Source: Paraescarpia echinospica (Eukaryota; Annelida; Polychaeta; Sabellida; Siboglinidae). From it: 64,000 nt of DNA. The stretch lies in assembly GCA_020002185.1 (NCBI GenBank), contig CM034531.1:89368288-89432287 (forward strand). The letters are read 5' to 3'. Below, in pieces: positions 42,441 to 54,399 of the stretch. The notes under the pieces were generated by a model that had not been told where the DNA came from, searched no databases, and saw only the letters and a list, made by a program, of their open reading frames with translations. Each line of letters opens with the position of its first letter. Position 1 is the stretch's first letter. The translations under genes and the position numbers were made by a program.

Positions 42441-42489
42441 GCGCGGCGGCGAATCATTTTCAACAATGAATCCTCACAGCGGTTCATAA

Positions 42490-43356
42490 AGAAAAGGCTG
42501 GGTCCAACAAACGAGAATCGAACATCGAGGACATTTACAATTTCCTGAATGAACTGGGTGAGAATGTGCCGACGTTTGTTGCACAGAACCTCGCACAGCT
42601 GCCACCGATCACGTGTAATAACATCAACTTGAGTGATCTACTCCGTGAATTACAAAATAGCAAGACTGACTTAGCATTTATGTCGAAGGTCTTGCGTGAA
42701 CAAACCGAGATTAACAATGCGTTGTTGGATCGGTTGGTTGTAGAGCGCTACATGAAGTGCAGCATACCCCAGTGCACAACAGTCACTCTGATCTTGACAG
42801 TAGACCTACTGTCCATGTTGATGCACCGGCTCTTGACACGGCGTATGTTAGCAGTAATGGCGGGAAGGAGCCTGACACAGTCCCCAAAACTGTACACCTA
42901 ACGATTCCGACATATGTGAACCACGACAACGAAACATGTTCAACCGTTGTCAAGAAACAGAAACGCAATAAAAATCGTACAAAATTGAAACCAGGGGCTA
43001 CCATCAGCAGGCAATCGGACATCGATCCACCAGTGGGAGCAAAGCGAAAGAGAACAATGGCGTGTGGCAGTGCGCAAAGAACTGGGCTCAAAGTTGCATC
43101 TCGACGTGTAGCGCGTGTGTTTGTGACTCGGTTTGCACCAGATACGGACGCAAAACAGATTGTTGCGTACGTTGAGAAACAAACAAGCTTGAAAGTGACA
43201 GTGGAAAAATTTAGAAGTAAATTTGACACGTACAGCTCTTTCCACATTTCTGCGATCTGTGAAGACGCAAACGCGCGGTTAGGCGAGGAACTGTGGCCAG
43301 AACGTGCAATGTATAGGTGGTTTAGAAAGACACGCGACAATACTCATCATTCATGA
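42490..43356 (+). pseudogene. LINE ORF1 (CR1/L2 group), one frameshift
   Basis: The first part in one frame (NIEDIYNFLNELGENVPTFV, AQNLAQLPPI) has a predicted coiled-coil-like stretch (LRELQNSKTDLAFMSKVLRE). A shift near 42765 leads into the second frame, with a basic region (KKQKRNKNRTKLK) and the C-terminal RVFVTRFAPDTDAKQIVAYV, YSSFHISAICEDANARL, ELWPERAMYRWFRK. ORF1 proteins of these LINEs bind the element RNA. No zinc knuckle was seen. Confidence 0.75.
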
Positions 43357-43365
43357 ACATTAATG

Positions 43366-45068
43366 GTCGTGTGGACTGATAAATTATGACATTATTGAGA
43401 TAGTTAATAACTGTGATTTATTATTACTTCAGGAAACATGGCTTGCAAAACAAGAATTGGGGATTATTAATGATGTACATGTAAACTACGTTGGTTTTGG
43501 CAGGGCTTAGTGTGATTACTCGAGTGGTATCACATCAGGAATAAAATCTGTGGAACAGCTATCTTATGGACACCATCACATGATGAATTTATAACACCTA
43601 TACCTTTCGATTGGTGTTGCGGTGTTACTACCTAGGCTGATGAGAGAGTCATTGCAATTAGAAATGTATGCTTACCTTGTGAAAGCATCAACTACGAAGA
43701 TAAATACGTGAGTGACCTTAGCGCAATCAGCACTATTGTTGATGATTTAAACTGTACTAGTGTCTTATCATAGGCGATTGGAACGTTGATGGTAATAACC
43801 CCAAACCATGGTTTTATAAGTATCTAATGAGTTTTGTACAGATAATGGATTTGTTTGGTGAAGCATTTGCCAGAATTTGCCAGATGACACGTGCTTATGT
43901 AGGTGAAGCTTGGGGGACTACGTCCTGGCTGGATCACTGTGTCTCGACTGAGGATGGAAATAATATAATTACTGGTATGGATGTAGTATATCACTGTAAT
44001 TCATCTGATAATTTTTTGCTTACCATCAAGAATAAAGCCGGTTTGTTAAATAACAAAAATAATTACATGCCTATTACAATCGCAAATCTACTGTCAAACG
44101 TATTAGAGTTCATAATTCTACACAAAATTGAATCTTATACACTAGCACGTGATAATCAATTTGGCTTTAGAAGAGGCATGGTGCTGATTCGTGTAAACAC
44201 ACAATGAAAGAGGTGATTAACAGATACAAGGTGTTAGGTAGTACGGCGTATCTTTGCTTCTTAGATGTCTCTAAAACGTCCGATCGCGTAAATCACCTTA
44301 CGTTATTTAAGAAACTTGAGAGTACAACGGTACCCAGCTATATTATCAGAATGTTAGTCATCAGAACATTTTTGAAAAGTGGGGAAATGTTATATCTGAT
44401 AGTTTTACTGTATGTAATGCTGTTTGTTAAGGTGAAGTGCTCCCTCTCCATACTTATTTAATATGTATATAGATGATCTTAGTGTGTTGCTAAATCGCTG
44501 TAGAATCGGTTGTTATAGTGGCAAAACAAAAGTGAACCATCTGATGTATGCGGATGACTTAGTTTTAAAATCTCCATCCACAAACAGGCTTCATGGATTG
44601 ATAACAACTTGCAGTGAATATGGAACGACGCATGACATTACATATAATGGGAAAAAAGCAGTGTGATGTATTGTGTTAAAAGGTAACAAATTTGTCACCT
44701 TCAAAATTGTCTATCCAGGGCCATATCATTCAACGACAGAATGTTGTAAAGTATCTTGGACACATTATAATGAAGCTATGTCTGACGATGATGATATCAG
44801 TAGACAGATTAGAACATTGTCTGGAAGAGGAAACATTTTATGTAAACAATTTAAAAAGTGTAGCACTGATGTAAAGCTACTTGTTTCAAGACTGGCTGTG
44901 CATGCTTCTATACTTCTCACTTAGGAGTACCTATATGCTTAAAACCATGAAAAAATTGACTGTAGCCTATAACAATTCACTGAGAATCCTTTTAGGAATA
45001 CCAAGATATTGTAGTGCGAGTGAAATTTTTGCGTATTTGAATATGCTATAAGATTAAATATATATTCA
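43366..45068 (+). pseudogene. LINE ORF2 (endonuclease-RT), decayed, main part
   Basis: Follows ORF1 directly. APE endonuclease pieces: INYDIIEIVNNCDLLLLQET, GFG, then VIAIRNVCLPCESINYED and a WLDHCVS block. An internal deletion joins this to the RT near NNYMPITIANLLSNVLEFII. It continues with DNQFGFRRGM, YLCFLDVSKTSDRVNH (catalytic-region change from KAFDRVNH) and HLMYADDLVLKSP with the Asp pair intact, then HIIMKLCLT-region thumb pieces and AYNNSLRILLGIPRYCSASE. Many frameshifts. It is broken at 45068 by a hAT element and resumes at 46083. Confidence 0.85.
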
Positions 45069-45069
45069 T

Positions 45070-46081
45070 AGAGCTACCAAGTTGAATGAACCCAAATTAG
45101 GGAGTTCTCCCAATATTATTAAAATAAAATAGGGAGATTTTACCGGTAATGTTTTAAAAAATTTAAAGGGAACGCTTATCGAAAGCCACCTAAACTGAAA
45201 CACATACATACCAGTAAAACCTACAACATTAAAAAATGTAGATGTGTAGTACAAAACATGAAAAATGAGACAAACAAAATATCGTGGTCGCCAGACAATT
45301 GTCACTTTATTGCTTCTGCAACATGGTGTGGTAACGGTGAGTCACCTTTCTAACCGACTCCAGCAAACCTGGCGACATCTGCAACTGGTACCATGCAGAG
45401 GAAGCATTGATTTTGCACTCCAGCAGGGCACTCAGGGACTCATGCCCTAGAGCCGGCCGAAACTTGGTGTCGATCATCCCCATCATGGTGAACACCCTTT
45501 CCACCGGAGCCTAGTAGTAAGGGAGGATGAGGAACGCCTGGACGAGGCGACCTAGGCACTTGAAGCGCGGCTGTCCGTCGGGCAGCGTCATCTTCAAGAC
45601 GGAAGCCCACACCACAGGTCGATGTGGTCGTCGGTGAAGGAAGGCACCTGGAAGTCCTGCCACTCATCCGACTCCTCTTCGGACAGTGACTGGAAGGTGT
45701 CCATCCGTTACAAACAGGTATGTCCAAGTACAAGTTCCGCACTTCTCCGCTGCTTCTGTCGACGGATAGCACAGGCCTTGCTGTTGTTCCTCTTGTCCGA
45801 TTCATCAAGCATCAGCGTCATAGACTGCGTCTTCGCTGTCTGGACCACCTCCTCCATGAAGTTTGGGGCCAGCGAATGATTAATCACGGCACTGACCTTT
45901 GTTCGGTGACAACTAAACGTCTTGGCGATTTCGGTGTCGGTGAAAAAGAGGGTGCTGCAGTGCAGTTGTTTTAAGTTTTCGAATAAAATCGGGACATTTG
46001 TATTCTAATTCGGGAGATTGGGAGACTTTCTAGATTCTATCAAAATTCGAGAGATCTCAAATCGGGAAACTTGGAAGCTCT
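45070..46081 (-). mobile_element. hAT transposon remnant inserted in the LINE ORF2
   Basis: The ends are AGAGCTACCAAGTT on the left and, in complement, AGAGCTTCCAAGTTTCCC on the right. Minus-strand frames encode a transposase C-terminus: DEWQDFQVPSFTDDHIDLWC, then after a shift DGQPRFKCLGRLVQAFLILP, and ERVFTMMGMIDTKFRPALGH with ESLSALLECKINASSAWY, the hAT dimerisation region. A stop before APVERVF and frame changes show decay. The N-terminal catalytic region is gone. Flanks share TATTC, compatible with a decayed 8-bp duplication. Confidence 0.82.
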
Positions 46082-46082
46082 G

Positions 46083-46128
46083 TATTCTTTTATGAAATGT
46101 ATGGAGAAGATTAGCAATTATATTCGAT
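46083..46128 (+). pseudogene. LINE ORF2 C-terminal codons after the hAT insertion
   Basis: YSFMKCMEKISNYIR and a TAG continue, in a compatible frame, the LNIYS codons that end at 45068. This matches the C-terminal pattern of related LINEs. Confidence 0.6.
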
Positions 46129-46129
46129 A

Positions 46130-46365
46130 GAATAGAGGCTATAGGAAATATAGCATAGAATATGTGCGCAATATTCTGTTGAATTATACAGAATATTCGG
46201 CAGAATTATACAGAAAATAAAATGGCTACATGTTTTTTACATAATTCTATAGAATATTCTATAGAATTCTATAGAATATTGACCAAAAATCCTGTCATAT
46301 TTCCTATAGTTTACATTCTATAGGATACCATACAATTCTATAGAAAATCTAATAATTCTACATAT
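46130..46365. repeat. Palindromic TATAGAAT repeats
   Basis: Many copies of ATTCTATAGAAT-type palindromes and CAGAATATTC variants, densest at 46235-46345. They could be the tail of the LINE or an unrelated satellite-like patch. Confidence 0.75.
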
Positions 46366-47329
46366 TTGTGTTAAGGAAACCTTCGCATTGTCACCCGGTC
46401 AACTGGATAGGAAGAAACAAACATCCATCCACTGCAACTACTTCAAATATACTGCGACAACCGGTTCTCATGTCTTGGTCCACATTCCATCTGTCTGCTT
46501 AGTCAGTGCAGTTGAGTCATTCGTATAAAGATTAATATAGAGAGTTTGTGTTTTTACTGATGGCATGTTGGCATGTTTCCGGTATGGTTCTGTTTTTATT
46601 TCTGTCAGTGCATGTACACTGATTGAGTAAATGAACTTGTGTTCTTCATCGTGCCATGCCGTAATGTGTTATTGACGAGCACTCGCTTGAGCAACAACTA
46701 ACTAAAAAACCCTATTTTTTGGTAATGGTTTTCACATTTTAAGAATTAACGAATGGTCAGTTGTACTCATCCCCGATTATCCAATGTATCGATAAACGTT
46801 TCTCTTCAAGGATATAATTGTGTACTGGCAATCGAATCTTGACATATGAGTCAGTTCACTATTTATATTGAAGAATAATGGTAACATTTCACATTTATTA
46901 TTCTGCGTGTGATGTCTTCTCAACCCCAATCTGTCAGTGTCTCGGAAAGAGGGGTATTAACACGGCAACAATGTTTTATGTCCTAAAACATAAAATTAAT
47001 CCGACAACATTTCTAATGTTGACGCACCGAGAAAGCTCACATTAATGTTGTTCCTTTTGGGCATTGGATTTTGATTTAACTCCCCCACCAAGATGACGTT
47101 CAGAATACTACCTGAAACACGTGACAGGACTTTATGAAATGTCAGAAAACACTTGTCTTCTTTGTTTTTCCCCGGAGAATGTCTTCCGCACGAGCCCGGT
47201 TTTAGACCAAGAAATAACATTTGGGGACGCAATGTATCTTTCTGCACTCCGATCTCGGAACAACATCACAAGTATTTCACTCTGTTGGGTAAATGGATCT
47301 GCTATTACATTTTAGAATAATGCTTTTAC
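46366..47329. other. No gene recognised
   Basis: Overlapping frames on both strands at about 47000-47315 show no known motif. Confidence 0.5.
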
Positions 47330-47443
47330 AATATTATTCTTAAAATTACTATTTGAAAGTCATAAATGGTCAAATATTGTGCAAGCGCCATGAGCACCTC
47401 TACGGCGGATACCGGCGCTATATAAGTCTTCATTATTATTATT
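47330..47443 (+). mobile_element. SINE/LINE 3' tail ending in (ATT)n
   Basis: Reads GTGCAAGCGCCATGAGCACC, then CTACGGCGGATACCGGCGCTA and ATTATTATTATTATG. This tail style is common to tRNA-SINEs and L2-type LINEs. Confidence 0.5.
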
Positions 47444-47559
47444 ATGTTGCTTTGAAGGAATCGGGGTGGAAAGACGCTTCCTAATTCTTGAAATTTACCC
47501 AGAAAATTAATGTTGTGACGATCCGGAACAAATGGACACGGAAAGAACATTAAATCTCC

Positions 47560-47800
47560 TTTGCTGCCGTTTCGAACCTTGGGCAAGTCATTCACTATAC
47601 GTTGCTCCAATTCACTCAGCTGTGTGAAAGAGTACTTGGCTATAGACAGTGGTGGATATTTGTGTACGAATGGTATTCGCGCATTAATTCTAGCGTGGTT
47701 TAATGCTTCCCAGAGAAGTCGGATGGTGTTCGATTAAGCAGGTCTGTCAGGGATTAAAGTGTAAAGAGATTTGAGTATTTGGATATTGCGCTACATATGA
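47560..47800 (+). mobile_element. SINE, 5'-damaged copy of the 28-kb family
   Basis: TTTCGAACCTTGGGCAAGTC, TCCAATTCACTCAGCTG, AGAGTACTTGGCTATAGACA, GGTGGATA, GATGGTGTTCGATTAAGCAG and GTGTAAAGAGATTTGAG parallel the minus-strand SINE at 27890-28175 in order. The tRNA-like head is not recognisable. Confidence 0.75.
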
Positions 47801-47900
47801 TAAGAACTTACCTTTATTGTTGTCTCTACCTGCCGCAACAGTCCTTTTCCTGCGACATGCCTGGTGAAATGAAGTATATTTTACATTTACCTTTGAACGT

Positions 47901-50775
47901 AGGATATTTAACAAGATTTAACAAGATTGCCACCCAGATAATTAACTCTAGATGGCAGGTGGACAAGGAAGCCCTTTGGCTTATTGAGACTCCAACCCTT
48001 TTATCTATGTGTATCCCGCCCTTCTGAGGTATGTGTCGATTTTGTTTCTAAATATATTCACGCTATTAGCACCCACACAATCAGCAGATAATCTGTTCCA
48101 TTCATTTACAGTCCTTTGTGAAAATGAGAACTTTCTTATATATAATCTACACTGCTCCTTTACTAATGTAACCTCATGTCCTCTAGTCCTTCTCTCTTTC
48201 TTAACTGATAAAAATATATTTCTATCATTATTTTCATAACCATTCAGTATTTTAAACACTTCTATCTGATCTCCTCTCAATCTCCTGGTCTCAAGTGTTG
48301 TTAAACCACATTCTTTTAGGCGAATTTCATAACTAAGATCCCTCAGTTTTGGTATCATTATAGTCGCTCTCCTCTGTACTCTTTCTAGCATATCTATGTC
48401 CTTCTTGCGATATGGCCTCCACGCTTGTATATACTATTTTAAACGCGGCCGCACTATTGTTTTGTACAGCGGTAATATTATTTCTTTTTTCGTATATGAC
48501 ATATTTCTCTTAATTAATTCAAGGATTTAATTTCCCTTTGAAGATGCAATTCCGCACTGCTCTGAAACCATCATATCAGCACTAATGGTTAACCCTATGT
48601 CCCTTTCTTTTACAGTAGTACTTATTATAGTACCCCTATTGTATATTGTATATCTTCGTTCCCATGACCTGTGTGGAGGCATTTACATTTCCCAAAATTG
48701 AACAGCATTTGCCACTTTTCAGACCATTTGATCAACCTGTCAAGATCATCTTGTAAATGCTGTCTATCTCCATCACTTTTAATTCTTCTAAACACTTTTG
48801 TATCATCCGCAAATTTAAACACCTTGCTTGTTACATCATCATCAAAATCGTTGATATATACTAAGAATAATATAGGTCCTAGTACTGATCTATGTACCGA
48901 TTTCCAGTTTGAAGCCTCCCCATCAACTACTACACGTTATCTTCTGTCAATTTTTCTATCCAGTTTATTATACCATTTCCCATGCCATGCGCCTTTAGTT
49001 TCAGCAGTAATCTTTGATGTGGTACTTTGTCGAAAGCTTTTTGAAAATCTAAGTAGATGATATCTACTGGTGATCCTTCATCTACCCACTTAATGATGTC
49101 TTCCAAAAAACATAACATATTTGTTAAGCATGACCTCGCTTTTAAAAACCTAAGTTGAGATGGGTTTATCAAGTTATGTTTAACAAGAAAATCCACCATG
49201 TGATCTTTATTCTTTCAAATAATTTGCAAATCACTGATATTAAACTCACAGGTCTATAGGTCTCTGACTTGTTTCGCGAACCTTTTTTAAATAACGATAT
49301 GTTTGCCTCTTTCCATTCTAAAGGAACCACTCCCTCTTCTAATGACAAATTGAAAACTGTAGCAAGCGGTACGCTAATTTGTTCTACAATATCCAATAGT
49401 AGTTTGGGCGGAATCCCATCCACTCCAGATGATTTATTATCCTTCATAACCCTTATTTTCTTAGCTACCATTTCCGGGGTTACAATTAACTGTCCTACAT
49501 AGTCAGAATCTGCCCCCTTGAACTTAGCCTCTGGTACTGGCAGAGAATTAATATCTTCCCTGGTAAACACTGAACTAAAATACTCATTCAGCTCTTCTGC
49601 CATTAAGAATCCTTCTGATATTATATTTCTAGCACTATCTTCTAGAGGACCGACCTTATCTTGAACTTTCTGTTTGCTTCGAACATACGCATAAAAACTC
49701 TTGCTTTCCTGTTTTATATTACTAGCTAATTTGTTTTCTTAGCTTCTCTTTGAATTTCTAATTTCAGCTGTAGCTTGGTTAAGTGCTTCTTTATAACTGT
49801 TGTAGTCTTCATCATTTCCAGTACATCTATATGACTTCCACATTAATTGTTTATACTTAATTTTTCTAATGGCTTCTTTCGATACGTGTTTCTTTTTGGA
49901 CCGTTTTCCTTGTTTTTTTAATAGTACAAATTTATCGACTATGCACTTAATTTCACTCGTTAAGATATCCCAGCATTCTGTTGCCGTCTTTTTCTTCAGT
50001 GTGTTATTCCAGTCTATCTTTGCTAAATATTTCCTCATGTCCTTATACCTTCCTTTGCGGACATTTCTCCTATACTGCTTTTTACTATTCCTTTCTGATT
50101 TTACTTTGGTGGTAAAATGTATCTGGTTGTGATCACTACTCCCCAGTGGCTCACATATCTTGACATTGTCAACTAATTCATTCTGTGAGGACAAAAATAT
50201 GTCTAACACATTCTCTGGTTGGTTCTAGCACATGTTGAGAAAGGAAAATATCTTGTACTAAAACTAAGAACTTGTGGTCCTCACTCCCCATGTATAGATT
50301 TCCATTGTATATGCCCATGGTTAAAATTCCCCATAATAATACAGTCCCGTTTGCTTACTTCCCCTATAGCGTTTTGTATTTTTTCATTCTTTTCTATGCT
50401 TATGTTTGGACTTCGATAAACTAAACCAACTGTTAACATTGAGTTTCCTGTAATTATCTACACCAAACAGCTTCTTCGTAATCTGCTTCTCTTTCTAATT
50501 TTATTTCATAATCCTGGATAGATTCTTTAATTTATAAAATAACTCCACCTCCCTTTCTTCCTACTCTATTTTTCCTAAATATTACATATCCTGTCAGTCC
50601 CAGTTCGACATCTGATATATCGGTGGTGGTCCATGATTTGGTTATACCTATTATATGAGGGTCAATATCTTCAACCATAATGTTTAGTTCATTTCTTTTG
50701 TTTACTACACTCCTTGCGTTTAAACACAATACATTTATATCCAGCGAATCTAGTTTAACTAGATGCAACCTGTCC
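47901..50775 (-). mobile_element. Nearly full-length CR1-clade LINE
   Basis: From 50775 downward: endonuclease N-terminus (INVLCLNARSVVNKRNEL, DPHIIGIT, GLTGYVIFRKNRVGRKGGG), ICEPLGSSDHNQIHF, linker (WNNTLKKKTATECWDILTSE), RT fingers and palm ([59 protein letters not shown]), then thumb and C-terminus ([46 protein letters not shown]). The 3' end matches the 9.8-kb copy. Frameshifts and stops, mainly in the endonuclease at 50220-50530 and around 48880-49200, make it inactive. Confidence 0.93.
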
Positions 50776-51540
50776 CACTATCTTCCCTCCCAACAAAGTA
50801 TCCCCATAAATCTATGAAACCCACCCCCTCTTCTTCACACATATGTTCAACTAGTGCATTGATCGCCATCCTCTTGCAGTTTCTATATGTTATCAGTGTT
50901 ATTATATTTGAATAGGCAAATTCCTATTGTCTCGTTTACCACAATACCAGACAATTGCAGAAATATTGAAGAATATCTCTTGCAGATGAGTTTCTCGCGA
51001 TACCATTAACGTTTACACAGTTGGAGGCAATTTGCCTTTTGATATTCTATAAAAAATGACGTCAATGCAACAGTATGTAATTACGAAAGAAAATCAATAT
51101 TGAAGATGTTGATCTGATGATCTGAGCATGTTGCTTCACGGAGGAACTAGCGCAATGTGTTAAATTACGTTACCTCGGCGATATGTTTAACTTTTTGCGC
51201 ACCGAGGGAAATCTCACGTCAACCGTATTCAAGCTGGGATTGGCAATTACGTTAACTCATCCACCGTGCCATTGCGATTGTCTTTGATATCTGAGGAAAC
51301 ATTTATCATAATGCTTGTTTCTCGGGACGTTCCGCGCGCAGCTGGCGATTGAGTTTAATCAGAGAAGATGCATTCGGACTCGTGATGTCAGTTGCAATGT
51401 CGGGTTCTCACTCTGTCGACAGGGATGTATTCATCTCATCTTAATATATTCTTTGTCTCAGGTCGTCCCGAGTAACACAAGTACCTATGCCACTGCTATA
51501 ATAATATATGGGACAAGGCCGGGCTCTTTCATACTTAGCG
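50776..51540. other. No gene recognised
   Basis: The part next to 50776 may be 5' sequence of the CR1 element. The rest shows nothing I can name. Confidence 0.5.
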
Positions 51541-51544
51541 GGTA

Positions 51545-51780
51545 TTTTGGTGGTATGGTGGTGTGGCGGTGTGGTGGTGTGGTGGTGTGGTGGTGTGGTG
51601 GTGTGGCGGTGTGGCGGTGTGGCGGTGTGGTGGTGTGGCAGTGTGGCGGTGTGGCGGTGTGGCGGTGAGCGGTGTGGCGGAGTGGCGGTGTGGTGGTGTG
51701 TACGTGGTGCGGTGGTGCGGTGGTGCGGTGGTGTGTGGTTCGGTGGTGCGGTGGTGCTTTGGTGTGGTGGTGGTGTGCGT
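51545..51780. repeat. G-rich GTGTGGCG/GTGTGGTG repeat
   Basis: A tract of GGTGTGGC and GGTGTGGT octamers, followed by GGTGGTGC units. Frames on both strands (Gly-Val-Trp; Pro-His-Thr) are repeat translations. The dense GG runs could form G-quadruplexes. Confidence 0.95.
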
Positions 51781-51844
51781 GTGTGTGTGCGCACGTGCGT
51801 TTGCGCCTGCGTGTGCGTCTGCGTGTCGTGAGCGTGTGGGTTTG

Positions 51845-51858
51845 CGTGTGTGTGTGTA

Positions 51859-51900
<42 letters not shown>

Positions 51901-51925
51901 TGTGTGTATGTGTGTGTGTTTGCGC
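51845..51925. repeat. (TG)n microsatellite
   Basis: TG repeats with occasional TATG or TCTG interruptions. Confidence 0.95.
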
Positions 51926-51939
51926 GCGCGCTCGCGCGG

Positions 51940-52814
51940 CATAAAGATCAGTGCTACTTAGAACGGTACAGTAGGCCCCTACATCAATTTTTCTATTTAA
52001 AGAAAAGAGCCCTTTAAACCCCAGAAGTAACGGAAGTAAGCTACCGTCTTCAACTTCACGCATAATGACACAGTGCCTTTCATGCCACCATTACCGTATG
52101 CAAAGACTCGATTAACGCGAGAACTATCACCATATAGTAACAACGGCGATGCCTATCTCTGTGGAGTGAGGCGTATACACATATGCAAGGGATTACTTTC
52201 TACTCAGTAATCCACTAATACTACGTCAACATTATAAATATTTATACTTGAATATGCATGGTCTAGTAACGATTGCAGTTACGTTAACTCGGCATGCTTC
52301 GAGGCGCAGTCATTCGGCCTAAGCCCCAAAGGCTTGACCTCTCCGATATCAATTAGTGGACGTCACATTCGGACAGAAGACGTCACGAGAGAGAGAGAGA
52401 GATGGAAGTGCCGCCAAGTTGCCGGCCTTGCATTGATTCCTCACTCCCAACCGCGCATACGTCACCGCCATCACATCAACACAATCTGTTAATTACTACG
52501 TAGAAATGTAATTAGCGAGAGTCATCTACGGTTACGTTCAGATCGACATTCGGGGAACGTGAGTTCACGGAGCTGTCGCCACTGGCCACAGGCCACGGCC
52601 CTCGATATCGCTAGAGACAAACTGACTGCTGGCCAAATTAGAGACAAACTGACCATTGGCCATTATATGTACACAAACTACAAGGAACACAGAAATTGAT
52701 GTATTTCAATTAGACGTAACGTATTAGTATTATTTTTAATACAAAAAACCACAAACGCGTACGTAAATAACTCGATATGACTATCGCTGTTTTTTTATTT
52801 ATCGTCATTTGGCA
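51940..52814. other. No gene recognised
   Basis: Non-repetitive sequence with no frame of note. A short (GA)n lies near 52387. Confidence 0.5.
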
Positions 52815-53890
52815 AACCATATAGGTCAATGGTCCGAGGATGCGGATGAATGTTGAAGTAGGAGGAGATCATATAGGTCTATGGTCCGAGGATGCGGATG
52901 AACGTAGAAGTAGGAGAAGACCATATAGGTCAATAGTCCGAGGAGGCGGATGAACGTAGAAGTATGAGGAGATCATATAGGTCAATGGTCCGTAGATGCA
53001 GATGAACGTAGAAGTAGGAGGAGATCGTATAGGTCACTGGTCCGAGGAGGTGGATGAACGTAGACGTAGGACGAGACCATATAGGTCAATGGTCCGTGGA
53101 TGCGGATGAACATAGAAGTAGGAGGAGACCATATATGTCAATTGTCCGATGATGTGTATGAACGTAGAAGTAGGAGGAGACCATATAGGTCAATGGTCCA
53201 TGAATGCGGATGAACGTAGAAGTAGGAGGATATCACATAGGTCAATGGTCCATGGATGTGGTTGAACGTAAACGTAGAAGGAGACCATATAGGTCAATGG
53301 TCCGAGGATGCGGATGAACATAAAAGTAGGAGGAGACCATGTAGGTCAGTGGTCCATGAAGAAGTAGGAGGATATCATATAAGGCATTGGTCCATAGATG
53401 CGGATGAACGTAGAAGTTGGAGATCATTCAGGTCAATGGTCCATGGATGCGGATGAACGTAGAAGTAGGAGGATATATAAATCAATGGTCTGGGGATGCG
53501 GATGAACATAGAAGTAGGAGGAGTTAATATAGGTCATGGTCCATGGATGCGGATGTACGTAGAAGTAGGAGGATATCATATAAATCAATGGTCCGGGGAT
53601 GCGGATGAACATAAAAGTAGGAGGAGACCATATAGGTCAATGGTCCATGGATGCGGATGAACGTAGAAGTAGGAGGATATCATATAAATCAATGGTCCGG
53701 GGATACGGATGAACATAAAAGTAGGAGGAGACCATATAAGTCCATGGTCCATGGATGCGGATGTATGTAGAAGTAGGAGGATATCATATAAATCAATGGT
53801 CCGGGGATGCGGATGAACATAAACGTAGGAGGAGACCAAATAGGTCAATGGTCCATGGATGCGGATGTACGTAGAAGTAGGGGGAGATGC
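52815..53890. repeat. 52-bp minisatellite, about 20 copies
   Basis: Unit ATATAGGTCAATGGTCCGAG plus GATGCGGATGAACGTAGAAG plus TAGGAGGAGACC. In the distal half two unit types tend to alternate (AGGAGGATATCATATAAATC versus AGGAGGAGACCATATAGGTC), giving a 104-bp dimer. Confidence 0.93.
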
Positions 53891-53929
53891 ATTTACAATG
53901 ATCCAAATTTAGCGTATTAATATAAATGG

Positions 53930-54370
53930 TTGATTTGAAAAAATCGAAACCATGTGGTCTGTTCCACCATATAGACAATACTTCGCCAACTATCTTGATT
54001 TGCTTGGATTGTCATCTCTGTCCTCTCAGGACATCTCCAAACACTTCTCGGTCTCCCTCTTCTTCTTCTTCCACTCTCTTCTCCTGCTGTTTTTGTCACG
54101 CTATTTATGTCCTGTCCACCACAGTCTGCTAACACCTACTTTCATGGATTCTAATTTCCTCTCTCATTTCCTACGTTTTTCTGCTATCTTTCGTGTCGTT
54201 TCACGCATACTTTCGGACTCATTTGGTCTCCTTCACCTCTCATCACCGCTGTTGGCTCCTTACACATTCCTCCATAATTCAGTTCTAACGTCTGCTTCTC
54301 CGCGATCCTCTTGGCGCTAGCTGTGTCAAATGCCTTCTCACGGTCCACGGAACCAAGAGCTACATCTAAT
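53930..54370 (-). pseudogene. RT fragment with internal deletion
   Basis: On the minus strand GSVDREKAFDTASAKRIAEK resembles an RT palm entry (VDLEKAFDxV) and, about 250 bp on, EESGRRRRGRPRSVWRCPE resembles the RxGRP tail found at the C-terminus of RTE-like LINEs. Everything between, including the catalytic YADD, is missing. Confidence 0.55.
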
Positions 54371-54399
54371 CAAAAGTGTCACCTCCTCGCGACAATCTG

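Noticed and set aside
51441..52063. Overlapping Gly-Val-Trp and Pro-His-Thr frames of 90-190 codons
   Set aside because: Translations of the GTGTGGCG and TG repeats on both strands.
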